From Sporobolomyces roseus (taxonomy: Eukaryota > Basidiomycota > Microbotryomycetes > Sporidiobolales > Sporidiobolaceae): a stretch of 64,000 nt of DNA. The notes under the pieces are model-generated. The model saw only the letters and a list, made by a program, of their open reading frames with translations, did not search any database and was not told where the DNA came from. This document shows, in pieces, positions 12,535-23,604 of this stretch (the first letter of the stretch is position 1; the number at the start of each line of letters is the position of its first letter). A program made the translations under genes and the position numbers. Where the stretch lies: the NCBI GenBank assembly GCA_016617785.1, contig JADILM010000001.1:4340001-4404000 (forward strand), in the 5' to 3' direction.

Positions 12535-13853
12535 CTACTTCCCTAGATTGTAGGTACTCGCAAGTCTCGCAAACAAGTGTTCGTTCGCTGTCAATTCCGT
12601 CCCAGGTTTGACTCCTTTACGTTCCATTCGAGCGAGATCATCTGCAAAACAGAGAATGTGTCAGCAAAGTAATGAATCAGTGAGCGTTCGAGGCTTACTT
12701 GGAGAGATCGATGAGACTGGAACGACGGTTTTGAGCGAAGCTTGAGGTGAAGGTTGGTTGAAATAGGCGATTGAGAAACGTTCAGGGATCCCTTCAGCTG
12801 GAATCGGTGTCGGTAAGATAACCTGTGAGCACAGCATCGATCCAAGTCAACTCAGTTGTCAAAGTTGATCAATGAAACGCAAACTCACTCGATGTAGCGT
12901 CGACTTGAACTTCGCTCCTGTCCACAACTCTAGGGCATCCCCAATATTGACCAACATCGCATCCTTCACCACTCCTACATCCTGCCATTTCCCACCCTCG
13001 ATCGGTTCAGTAGTCGGCAAGATTTGTAGTCCTTCACCTCCCTCGGCCCTCTGAAACAGCAACGTCAAACTCCCATAATCCGAGTGAGCTCCGGCTCTGT
13101 TCGGATCGACTTGAGTATTCGGTGGAATCGTGATGTAATGGAGGAAACGAAGGATGCTTGCTGAGGAAGAGGATTCCTCGTGTTGCGAAGTAAAGTAAGC
13201 GGGATCGAGGTCGAGTGCGAGTGCAATCGCTTCGAGCAACCGCTGACAGAGGGTGAAGCAGGAATGTTGGAAAGAGGTGAGTTGAGGGAGGTGCTGGTAG
13301 AGTAGGGCGGGTAAAGGTTGGGAGGGTCGAGGAGGAGAGCTGGGTTCGATGAAACCTGTGTTGAAACCTTCTTTCAGATCGGGGGCGGGCTTCGTAGGGT
13401 CGAGTCTGAAAAGGGATACTGTGAGTGAGCTGCCGGTGTAGTCAAGGTGAAAGAGAGAGGGGAGAACGAACGTTTCTTGCGAAACTCGAGTATATCCCTT
13501 GTTGTCGGCCTGCTCAGATCGTTCGTTTCAGTCGTCGACTCGCTGTTACAGATGTAGTAGACTTGTTACATGCGACTATACTCACGTAAGCACAGCGTAA
13601 CTTTTCCTCCTCAGTCTCATTCTTGAAGAAGTTCTCTGCGACGAGCAAGACATCAGCTCGCTTCATTCCGACTTCGGATAGTAGACTCACCTGATATCGT
13701 AAACATGTCTTCTACCTGATTCTCCAGTCCGTGATTCGTAATGAAGAGAAACCCCACGGTAGATAACGATTTGAAGACAGCATTTGCGAGTAATTGAGGC
13801 GTGGGACACTTTGAGAGATCAATGATTGGGACACTTCCACTTGACATGATCAT
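12535..13853 (-). CDS. 2-oxoglutarate/Fe(II)-dependent dioxygenase, isopenicillin-N-synthase-like
   Basis: This is a DIOX_N plus 2OG-FeII_Oxy protein of the soluble oxygenase superfamily, which couples 2-oxoglutarate decarboxylation to oxidation of an unknown small molecule. The N-terminal half has VPIIDLSKCPTPQLL, then FLFITNHGL, and after splicing ADNKGYTRVSQET and LKEGFNTGF. The metal site is visible as AHSDYGSLTLL (His and Asp) and TLHRV (distal His). The 2-oxoglutarate arginine is in ERFSIAYF. The start at 13853 was chosen because it lies just before the conserved VPIIDLS; a second in-frame ATG is at 13847. The gene has six or more exons and ends at a TAG at 12535-12537. It shares a short divergent promoter with DCS1. 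The substrate cannot be told from the sequence. Confidence 0.85.
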
Positions 13854-13955
13854 CTTGAGCTCGTCCGCAGGTAGATAAGGAGGTCGAGTGAGGTAGGAGA
13901 GGAAGAGGAATGAATCGCTCAACAAAGCAGACATCTTTCCTCTCAACCACTCACT
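13854..13955. promoter_or_regulatory. Divergent promoter, dioxygenase / DCS1
   Basis: Only 102 bp separate the two divergent start codons, so both promoters must fit in or overlap this segment and the leaders must be very short. No TATA box is evident. Confidence 0.5.
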
Positions 13956-15313
13956 ATGACTCCTTCGACGTCTGCACCATCCTTCACGAACGCTCAGAAC
14001 CTCCTCAAGTCCTATAGACACGAGCGCACGCTCAATGAAGGTTCGTAATCAGCTCTCTCTTGTTTTGATCTAAATTCGCACAGACTCACTCTCTTCCCCC
14101 TCCTGTAGACCCGAAAGAGCTAGTAGTATACTTGTTGGGAACAGCAGTACCAGAGAATGGACAAGAGAGAGCGCCAGCTATTCTCAAGATTGAGAAAACT
14201 CCTTATTCACCGGGAGAAGCAGTCTCTCTAGCTTCAGTCGAAGCTTGGAGTCGTCTAGAGATGGTGAGGTTTTACTGGTAGGATCGATGATTAGACTAGA
14301 CTGACGCTGTTGTCATTGTTCAGAAAACTTGCAACGATATTTACTCGACTTCACTCGCTTGGTTCGCTCCAGGTCGCAGTAACGCTGATGTACAGCTCAC
14401 TGCCATATGTCCTGCTACCGAAAAGGTACGTCTCATCGTTCACTATTCTTCACAATCGGATACAAGCTGACCATTCAGCCAGAAAATAGCACATCCTCAA
14501 ATACAGTGTTCAAGAATCCCGACTCCTTCGCGAAACTCCTGAGCTCTACGAGTCCGTCGTCAAGCCTTACATCGACAGTATCCCTCCTTCGACGATCAAA
14601 TGGGTGTATCAGATCATTGAGGGAACGGCAGAAGCAGAGAACGTTTTGTACCGAGACGATCATCCTCAAAATGGATTCGTCCTCACACCTGACTTGTGAG
14701 CCATGCCGTTTCTCGCCAGCTCTCATCTGATGAAGACGCTGACGAGGGTTCCCTGATCACAGGAAATGGGATCAAAAGACAATGTCAGCTCTCTACCTCC
14801 TCGTCTTGACTCAAGATCGCTCAATCTGTTCATTACGCGACCTCAAACCCTGTCACCTCACACTCCTTCGCAATATCCGTCAAGAATCAGAAAGAGTCGC
14901 AATAGAGAAGTATGGGATCGATAAAGGAGAGTTGAGGTTCTTCATCCATTATCAACCGACCTATTGTATGTTCTCTCCCTGTTCCTTCTCCGCTCTGAAT
15001 ACTGATGCTGACTTCGTGGCTGTAGATCACTTCCACGTCCACATCGCGAGGTCTTTTCCTCATCTCTGCTCGTCGTACCCGGAGTGACTGATCTTGGGCT
15101 CTCCTTTTCCAGGTTCATCTAAGCTATCAAAACTTTTCAGGCATCACCGTCGGACAAGCCCACCTCCTCGACGACGTGATCGACGCTCTCGAGCTCGAAC
15201 AATCTTCACCTCCCTCAACAGACGGCAAGAGTTATTTCTCAAGGAAAACTTTCACCTATTCTTTAGGGAAGAATCATAAGCTCTTCGGAGGGCTCTCGAA
15301 AGGCTCGCTATGA
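13956..15313 (+). CDS. DCS1: Scavenger mRNA decapping enzyme DcpS/Dcs1
   Basis: This HIT-family pyrophosphatase hydrolyses the m7GpppN cap left after 3'-5' mRNA decay. Seven exons (13956-14040, 14109-14263, 14324-14425, 14490-14695, 14763-14965, 15026-15045, 15113-15313) give 323 residues. Family landmarks are the TEKHILKYS block, LTPDLKWDQKTM, RDLKPCHLTLL and the catalytic histidine triad HFHVHIVHLSYQ (about residue 253). The triad is only complete if the 20 nt exon 6 is spliced through a GC-AG intron (15046-15112, donor GCGAGG). The only nearby GT (15050) would give a phase-2 join that ends at once in a stop or loses VHL. The C-terminal helix GQAHLLDDVIDALEL is typical. A TGTATATA element lies about 100 bp past the stop, in the likely 3' UTR. 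Confidence 0.93.
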
Positions 15314-15413
15314 AGAAAGGACTATCGAAGTCGATGATTGCAAGTGGGGAACTAGGGAAATAAGGGAGAAAGAGGGAAGATAGAAGTAGCGACATGAGAG
15401 GGTGGGTTTCCGG

Positions 15414-15421
15414 TGTATATA
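15414..15421 (+). promoter_or_regulatory. Pumilio-type element in DCS1 3' region
   Basis: TGTATATA on the DCS1 sense strand, about 100 nt after its stop codon. It is the sequence predicted from the repeat code of the Puf protein encoded at 33110-36569. It could be a chance match. Confidence 0.4.
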
Positions 15422-15499
15422 CGATTTTGCGATTAGGGGGTATTAGACAAAAGTGAAGAGTAGAGGTATTGTTCATGTCGAAGTGGGAATAGAAGAAAT

Positions 15500-18400
15500 T
15501 CAGTATCTTGGTGCCAACATTTCTTGAGCTGCTTTCTTGATCGAGCGTTTCACCTTGTCGTCCGATAACTTGTAGTTAGAGATTGCAGGGATGAGGTTTG
15601 ACGGAGTGAAAGCTGGGGGTGGAGGCGCGAGGAGGTGATTGAGAGCGGCGTCACGAGAATGGAATCGTTCGGTGTCGGTGTACTGAGAGAGATGAAGTAT
15701 CGCGAGAGGGGCACGATAGCGAGTTTTGGGGTCGAGGAGGAAGATGTCGACTACTCGGAGCACTGTGGGAAGGGGTAGAATCGAGAGGAAGAAGGTTGAA
15801 AGCCAGAATGGGAGGTAATCGGTCGATTGAATCTCGAGTTCGCGCTACACGAAGATGACAACATTAGCGAGGAGCTAGGATTGAGCGAAGCGAAGGATAC
15901 TTACGAGTCTTCGAGCGAGTTTGGGTTCGACCATGTTGAGCAAAAAGGTGAAAGCGATCGTTTCGAGTCGAAGTTCTTCTCGACCAGCTTGGAAGAATTG
16001 TCGGAAGCCATAGTTCTTGACGAGCGAGACAAGTGTGTAGAATGACTCTTCGGCTGGCATCTGGGTGAGGAGGAGAGCGACGATGTTCGCGAGTCCAGGA
16101 TAGTAACCGAGTTGTCGATCGAAATGAGAGAAAGCCTGCGATGGATTCAGAAGTTAGCACAGGATCCAGCACATACGTACGATCGATACTTACACTGAGC
16201 ACTGCTAGCAGATCCTCTCGCCCGGCTGAGCCAACAGCGAATTGAGGGTTGTCCAGCAAGAGCGAGTCGAGGTCTTGTTCGATTCTCGATAAATGCGCAC
16301 CTTCGCCGAGAGAGCACAGTTGCTAAGTAAGAGGATACTTCGTCAGCTTCAGAATATAGAGGACGAGCTGAAGATCAAACTCACCGAGTACAGATCGGGT
16401 TTCTTCTCTTTACTCGATTCCGCAAGAAACGCCCAAACTTTCCCTCTCACTGAACTCGGGATCCCACTTTGTACGAGGGATCTCATCTTCTTGCTCTTCC
16501 TGACCTGAGCTGCCGTAATTCCGCTCGCCAAAGTCTGAACCCATTTCAGCTCCTTCGCGCGATGATCCTCGACTGAACGTTCGTTTCCTTCGGCTGACAT
16601 TGGAGTCGGAGGTGAGAAATGCGAGTTACTGGTCGCTAGTGAGTTGTTTCGATAGGGAGTATTGATCGAGAGTGCAGAAGGAGAAGGCCGAAGTGGAGTG
16701 GTCAGGTAATCTTGTTGGAGAGGCCAAAGTCCGTCACTTTGGAGAGGTTCAGAGCGATGGTCAAAGTCATCTTCTTGTGAGAGGAGTGCGACGTAAGGTT
16801 TGACAATTTCGAAAGCGCTAGTTCCGATCTGTACTGTTTCCTCCTCGAAATCCTTGTTCGAAATCCCAGCTCCGTAATCAACTTTCTTTTCCCTCTCCCT
16901 CTCCTTCTCTTTATCCTTCTCACTAGACTTGCGACTGAACTTGCTTCCGATCGAGTTCTTCCGAGTGAGGTTTCTAGCAGGCGAGCTGGGAGGTGAAGAG
17001 GTGTTGAAAGGATCGCTTCCCGAACGAACGGGAAGTGTGCGGAGAGGTGGAGGCGGTAAAGAAGCGAGGTTGAGAGAGCTTTGAGAGTCGCTTTGAAGGA
17101 GAAGATTGGATGAGGATTGGCTAGGTCGAAGTCGAAAACTAGGTTTCTTGCGAAGTTTGTTCGTGGTCGCGGGTGAACGAGGAGGAGGATAGTCGGACTG
17201 GGAGAATGTACCGTGACCTTCGTCGGTAGAGGCAGAGCTATGGTAAGAAGATGCGGAAGGCGAAGGGACATAGTCGTTGGCGAAATCTTTGCGAGATGAG
17301 TGAACAATGGCGTACTGATGATCTCCATCGAGCGATGTTTGTGAAGAGGGGAGATAGTGAGAGTGACCAGTCGAGGACGATGTTTTATGATGCGAGCTGT
17401 CAGTGGAAGGAGAAGGGATTTGACCAGGTGAAGTAGACTGAGGAACTGAGTCGAGTCGTCCATGCGATTGACTTGAACCGGGAGAACTGACGAAGACGTC
17501 GGTCGTGTCGGAGAGCATGACTTGCGTGACTGGACTAGCATCATTCGGCGACCTCCACATCGATGAAGGCATGGGTACAGTCGGTGCAGAGATCTGCAAG
17601 CCCTTGACTCCAGCGCTACTCGATTTCCTCCTTCTTTGCATCGCCGGTCGAAAGCGTTCTGGGGAATCCGATCGGTCTGATACTGCGTCACTGTGATCTT
17701 GGGAAGAGGAGCCTCCAGATCGAGGAGGTGAGAAGAAGGTTTGGAACAGGCGTCGAGAGGCCGACAGATCCGAATCGAGGTTGTCGGCGGAAGCTACCTC
17801 GATCGTCGTCTTTGGAAGAGCTCGCTGTGGCGTGATCTCGTTGTCGCTCGACTGTCCGCTCGGGAAACTGGCGAGTGAATCGTTGGTCGAGCTCCTTGGA
17901 AAGATATGAGAGCGATGAGGAATTTGGACGCCATCTAGACTGCTGGACGAACTAGAGGTGCTGATGAATCGAGTTCGAGTCGGTGAGATGTGAGGAGGTA
18001 GTGCGGAGACAGCTTCACCGTTGAGGATCCGTTCTCGAAGTTCGCTTGCTGCTCCAAACGATCTCGCAGCTCCCGCTTGTTCTGCGCTTTCTGAAGCGTA
18101 CCTCAGGCCCTCAACTTCCTCTCCATTGAGCACCTCGCCCCCTGCGAGACTGGGGATCGTCGTGAGCGACGGTCCTCCTCCTCCTCCTCCAGCTCCGGAA
18201 GCGATACTTGGCGTGACTGAATAACGGTAAGAGTCGAAGATGAATGCGAGGGTGTTATCCTCCCCAGGGGTACCGGGAACAGAACCAGGAAGTGAAGATG
18301 GAGCAGGAGGGGATGAATTCGAATGTTGAGAGATAGTGCTTGCGATGGTCGATCCAGATGATTTCTGCTGCCGAAAGGCGAGGGAGTCGAAAGTGGGCGA

Positions 18401-19672
18401 CGGAAATGAGGTAGAGAAGGCGGAGTATTGTGACGGTACAGGCATTCCGTTCGAATCGAGGGTTAGAGATGAGGAGGTATGGAGGCTTTCGTAGTCGGAA
18501 TAGCGGGTTCCGGTGTTCAAACTTGCGAGGACGGAAACAGGGAAGTGCTCTGCCGTGGGTGTATTGCCGTCAAGGTCGTCTTTGCCACTCTTTGGGTTTT
18601 GAGCAGGTTCTTCGTGATCTGAGGATGGAGAAGGGAAATCGACTTGCTTCCAACTCGCGGCGAGAGTAGCGGGAGTTTGGGTGAAAGGAGTGTTCGGGGT
18701 TGAAAGCGAAGTAGAGTCAGAGTGAGGAGAAGTAAGGAGTGACGGTGTGTGAGAATCGCTCGAGTGGGAAAGCGAATGAGAGTCATCGAGGGATGGAGTC
18801 GAAGGAGAATGAGACAGTGTTTGAAATGATCCCGCCAAATCGGGCGAACGAGTCACTGTGTTATACCCTCGTCAGTACTGTAGAGTCACCTCTGGAGCGG
18901 AGATAGTCAAGGAAGCGTGAGCTCACCTGAATTGATGCTGTCCATCGGATCCGGAGTGCGACCAAACGAGTTATCGCTATGCGTTTTCGATGACCGCTCG
19001 TCTAGCCTGACTTCGATCCCTAATCCTTCCACCCCTACCTTTCTCCGACTTCTCAAATCCAGTCCAGCAACGCTTTCCTGTTCCGTGCTTCGTCCTAAAC
19101 CTGATACTGCTCCTGAGACAGCGGGAGCTTGCCAAATGCGCCTATCGATACCGTCGCTCTCTAAGACTCTTCCTTTCCCGTTTGATCCAGCAGTTGAAGC
19201 CAGAGGGAGAGGGTCGGACAGAGGGGGAGGACGGGAGGGGATTTCGACGTTTGAAGGAATCGAGGTGGATTTCGAGTGATTCAATGTCGAGGAAGAGCGA
19301 GGGGTCATAATTGGTCTCTTGAGTTTCGCCTGCAAGAACTGAACATCCTGTCCGTGAAAGAGACCCACAACATCTTCACAGTGCCCCTGAGAAACGATGG
19401 AAAATGGATAAAATGATTAGCTCACATCCCTCACGATTCGTTTGAGTGAGGCTACATACGAGATAAGTATCATCACCCAAGTCCATCAACACTACGATCT
19501 CGTCTCCCTCTAGCATCATCAACTGGTCTTCACTCTCTGACACTCGATCAACTTTAGCTTTTGCTCTCCCTACACCACCTTTTAGGCTGAACCGAATCCA
19601 TCTCTGTAGTTCCACTGGGCTGAGAGGGAACTTTGGCTGTCCAGCGAAGGATCTAGAGGAGGTTGAGGGCAT
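15500..19672 (-). CDS. SH3-TBC domain protein (RabGAP-like, both catalytic fingers missing)
   Basis: Six exons (19672-19460, 19386-18927, 18855-16385, 16322-16194, 16135-15905, 15844-15500) give 1282 residues. Near the N terminus there is an SH3-like fold (MLEGDEIVVLMDLGDDTYL, then GLFHGQDVQFL). About 850 residues of Ser/Pro-rich disorder follow, then a C-terminal TBC domain from about residue 1015. The TBC domain opens with GIPSSVRGKVWAFL. The arginine-finger motif IxxDxxR reads IEQDLDS, and the glutamine-finger motif YxQG reads YYPG. The domain continues with NYGFRQFF and closes normally. TBC proteins normally use both fingers to speed Rab GTP hydrolysis, so this one is probably a Rab-binding adaptor or scaffold rather than an active GAP (inference). 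Splice phases are consistent throughout. Confidence 0.88.
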
Positions 19673-20792
19673 TCGAACGTTCTCCTCCGAGTAGAGATCC
19701 CGCCTGGTGAGAGATCACTCCCGAGAGTTGATTCTGCCCCCGCTAGATCCTGATGAGCTGCTGAGGAGGATCGTGGGCTCAAATAGTCGTGTATGTCGAA
19801 CTTGGAGAGATGCCGAAGGTACCGGTCGATTGTTCAATGAGAAATAGGAGATGGGTGAAGTCGCTTTCTCTTGGAGCACCAGCCGATATACGTGGAGCGA
19901 AATGAGATGAGTGCGAGAAGCTCTGATGAATTTGATGAAGGCAGAACTAGAGCAGGTAATTTCGTGTATTTCGAATCATGCAGTAAATTGCAACGGTTGA
20001 ATCTTCTCGTTTTCCAATCGTTTTCAACGTCTTTTTTTCGATTCTCACATAGCACGTGCGTCTCGTCTCGACGTCGGCGACAATAGCAGTGAGGGACAGG
20101 CGTAAATACTGTACTTCCGATTTAGCCTGAGATTTTCGCAAGTCTCCTCCTCTCGCACGCCCACCTTGCGAGAGCGGTAGATAAGGGACTGAGGAGATTG
20201 AAGGCGGTTGGTATCCGACGTGTGAGTAGCTATTGTCTGCAGAGTAGCTGTGACGCTCGAGAGGAGGGAAGGACAATCGAAGAAAGCTGTTTGCGATTTG
20301 TGACGCTTTCGTCGATGTGCTTAGCTCCAGGTTCGTGAGCTCTACTACAGCTCGTGACGGGCAACAGTGAGCTAGGGCTGCCTCATGTTCTCTCGGCACG
20401 AATAATCGGTGAAGAATTTCTATAACCGCGAAAAGATCTCCTCGCTGAGCTATGATGTCTTCCACAGCTCGTGTCCGGGGTAAAATACATCACCACTGAA
20501 CATTGTTGTTCGCAGTCTGTCTAGGAGAACTCGGGGAGGAAAGATCAGAGTCGCTCCTTTCAAAATTCGTTTCCGACGAATCCTCGTCTCTCTCCTTCCG
20601 CCTGATCCTCGAGCATCCAGGTTTAACGAGCTATTGGCAATGTACATCATAGACATACCGGTATACAGGTCCCTCGCTCGATCAACTATTCCCCTAATCT
20701 ACCAACTCATCTCGTTCTTTCCCTCTCACGTTCATCCCCCCCTTCCTCGCCTCCATCGTGACTCCGTCGCCAGTGCTATCTCCACACCGTCT
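19673..20792. other. Intergenic, 1.1 kb
   Basis: This stretch lies between the TBC gene start and the stop of the first zinc-finger gene, both on the minus strand. An open frame of 172 codons on the minus strand (19947-20465) has no recognisable domain and no good splice context, so I do not call it. Confidence 0.4.
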
Positions 20793-22277
20793 TCACAGGA
20801 CATATGATTGACCGTAAAGGAGAGCTTTTCGCTTCGAGAGTCGATGCTTCTGGAGCGAGTGGTAGCGATGATCGGAATTTTCTGCGAAGGGATGGGCGTT
20901 GGGATCAGAGGGATGGGTCGAAGGGAGGGAGTGTTGATCGGGGTGCAGAACGAGGGTATTTGTGAAGGAACGAGGAAGATGGCGTGGTCTAGCTTGAGGA
21001 TGGTAGACGGATTGGTCGAAACGAGAGTTTGGAAGAGGGATTTCGTTGGAGAGTTGTCCCCATTGTTGGAGATTCTGTTGAATCGAGGGCGGAGGAAAGT
21101 GAGGAGGGTGATCATGGCTCGTCGAGGGATACGATGCGTCGAAATTTGGATTCGGGGAGGGATCGGAGAATGAGAGGGGTTGTGTCGAATCGCTGAATCG
21201 ATCTCGGACGTTGAGAGGAGTCTGGTGAGGGAAGTGAGCGGGGGTAGAGTAGTGATGCAAGGGATAGTGATTGGGAACTGGAGAGTAAGGCTGATGATGA
21301 GAGGGGAACGAAGTCGCAGGATTTTCGAAAAGTGCTTGATTCGCCGGATGGGGAATAAATAATCGGTCGAAATCGTTCTCGGGAGCATTCGAGAGCTGGT
21401 GTCGATGGCTAATGGAATCGTGTAGATGCTCTCGGGTGACGAAGGGTGAAGGGAAGAATTGGTGCGAGTTTTGCGAGGTCTGTTGACTAGCGGAACCGAG
21501 AAGAAGAGGCTGCACAATCAGAGGTTCAATGAAAGCGTCAATACACTGAAACGTCGATTTAGGTAGCTCAATCACCAACTTGCAGATGAATCGTGTGACT
21601 CCTCCCGGTGTCGACCTCGATCATTCGGTGGCCTATTTGCACGTCGAGGACAATACTCCTCTTGATGGGTCTTGAAATGACTACACCGATTCGAGGAGCG
21701 GGTCGACGGCGTTTCTCCGGACGGAGCGAAAGCGGAAACAAGCTCACTCTTTCCGAAAGTACCACGCATTCTTACAGGCATCGCAACGATCTTTACGCGG
21801 ATCATCTGCGTGTACGCCCTGAACGTGTTTTGCGAGGTCCTGCCGGGCAACCGAATCAGTGGAGGACTCAAAGAAGGAGGTCATTAGAACTTCAGAACGT
21901 ACCCATTCGTCCCGAGCAGTTTGATCGCATTGATCACATGTCACCTCCCCGACCTTGTCATGCACGCGGCGATAGTGTTTCAGGACGGCCTATAAAGCCT
22001 ATCAAGAGTGCCTGTGAGAAGAGAAGACAGAGGTGCGAAATTAACTCACCTGCTTCGATTTCTTCCTGTGCTCGCAGTCTGAAGAGGTACATTTCCACCA
22101 GTTTGGCTGACCATTACCACCTAGTGTCTTAACAGCAAGCGCTGGTTCAAGTTGAACTCTGTTGCCGCCGCGAGAGGGAGGTGCTGCTGAAGTCGAAGGG
22201 CGACTTCCTTGTGAGGCACTCGAATGAGATTGGCCTTCGAATTGGTATGTGCGTCGTTTTTTCGCACGTCGAGGCAT
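20793..22277 (-). CDS. C2H2 zinc-finger protein, paralogue A
   Basis: Five exons (22277-22050, 21989-21903, 21839-21748, 21680-21584, 21509-20793) give 406 residues. The protein begins MPRRAKKRRTYQ (basic, nuclear-type). Three zinc-finger-like units follow. Unit 1 is WWKC-x4-C ending HYRRVH. Unit 2 is C-x2-C-x12-H-x4-H (CDQCDQTARDEW ... KHVQGVH). Unit 3 is CDACKNAWYFRK with a later H and C (HFKTHQEEYC). The second half is low complexity (S, P, H, N, F) and ends RYHSLQKHRLSKRKALLYGQ. Intron 4 (21510-21583) is of GC-AG type (donor GCAAGT); reading through it meets a stop at once. It is probably a DNA-binding regulator. I do not know the family, and a partner gene lies at 25124-26636. Confidence 0.82.
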
Positions 22278-22360
22278 TGATGAAGGACTTGAGATATGAA
22301 GAAAGAGAAAGGAAAGGACGGGTGAATGAAAGAGGAGAGAAACCGGGTGGCTCGTGTGAT

Positions 22361-22394
22361 TCGAATCCACGAAAAAAAGGGAAGTCGAATCCAC
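22361..22394 (-). promoter_or_regulatory. Paired GTGGATTCGA motifs upstream of paralogue A
   Basis: Two copies of GTGGATTCGA on the minus strand (22394-22385 and 22370-22361). The near copy is 84 bp before the ATG at 22277. The paralogue B promoter has the same pair at the same distance. Confidence 0.6.
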
Positions 22395-22532
22395 GATAGC
22401 CATAGGTGAAAGAGTCTAAGCTTTGACAGACCTGAACCTACTATCTCCCGAATGGTGACATGAGGACATCGATCCCCGTCCAAAGAGCCAACGAGCTCTC
22501 GAGCTTGATTTCGCATATCTCATCCCTGATTT

Positions 22533-23532
22533 CTACCTTAACCTCCCATCATTTCCCTCTCCCTTCCTCCCCTCCAAGATCTCCTCCAGCCTTCTCCTCT
22601 CCTCCCTCGTCTCTGTAAGTTCCTCCCTTTTCGCCCCCAACGCACCTTCCAATCGTTCCTCGAAAACTCCCTCCTCAATCCTCTTCAATGGCATAACTCC
22701 CTTGACAGCTCTCTTAGTCCTCTCCCACGCACTCGAGATCAACGCGTCACTCCTCTCTGAAAAGGTCAAACTGGTTGGATCTGAGAAATGTTGTGCGTTT
22801 GAAGGAGCCGAGGGAGGTAGAGGGGAGAGCAAAGTTGGGCGAGCTTGCATAGGGGGTGAATCGGAGTGGGGGAGGGAAGGGGAAGAGGGAGGTGCAGAGG
22901 GATGTAAGCGGCGCTCTTCGGAACGTTGGAGGAGCTTTATACGAAGGAGATCGGATTCGTTTGTGAGAGATTGGAGGATTAGGCAACCGAGTCCGAGAGT
23001 TAGACCGCCTCGGGCGTGCTGGAGAGAGGGAGAGGTCGGACGTTGGAAGTAGGAGAAGAGAGTTCCTGAGATTATGCCGGATAGGGTGGTGGGGAGGAAG
23101 TTTGAGGTGTGAGGAGAGGAATAAGAATCGGGAATGAGAGGTGAAGGGTGTAAGGAGAAATGAGTGAGGAGAGGAGTGAGAGCGTATTCACGGATACCTA
23201 CAGTTGATCGAGTTAGCTTGTGATAGGCTAGTAGAAGGAAAGGGAGAGAGTGTTTGTTACTGAAGAAAGTGAAAGAGAATACTCCTGTATTGATACTAGT
23301 TTTGAAAGATGCAGGAATCGCAGGTAACCCTCTCGCTACTCCTGATCCAGCTCCTACTATTCCTCCCAATGCAGCTACAACATACAGTGTGAACGAGGAG
23401 TTGGGGAAAGAGAGGGAAGAGAGGAAAGGACGAACTGAAAGTGAGAGTGCCGTAAATTACTTTCATTGGAGCAGTTCGGAGTGTATGATCCATTAGCGAG
23501 GTTGGTTTGTACTCTTTCTGTGGTGTAGTCAT
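22533..23532 (-). CDS. Small Gly-rich multi-pass membrane protein, Tim17/22/23-like pattern
   Basis: The body is clear: ALGGIVGAGSGVARGLPA, then INTGVFSFTFFSIREYALTP (joined across an intron at 23215-23268), LSGIISGTLFSYFQRP, RGGLTLGLGCLILQSL, and a charged C-terminal helix rich in E and R. Four short hydrophobic stretches with GxxxG spacing resemble the Tim17/Tim22/Tim23 superfamily, which includes complex I assembly factors, but I cannot name an orthologue. The likely first exon starts at 23532 (MTTPQKEYKPTSLMDHTLR). Its junction to the body is unresolved because no GT donor there has the right phase. A GC donor (GCACTC) within the exon would fit but is a weak site. It lies only 72 bp from the divergent NSRP1 start. 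Confidence 0.55.
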
Positions 23533-23604
23533 GCTGTCTAAGTTGAGTGAAGTGCGAGAGGAAGAGAGATTGCTGCTTAATCTTTTCCACTTCACTTCGA
23601 TTCA

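Noticed and set aside
19947..20465. 172-codon open frame on the minus strand between the zinc-finger and TBC genes
   Set aside because: No domain, no similarity to neighbours, and composition like the non-coding gaps. It may be a chance frame in a GC-balanced genome.
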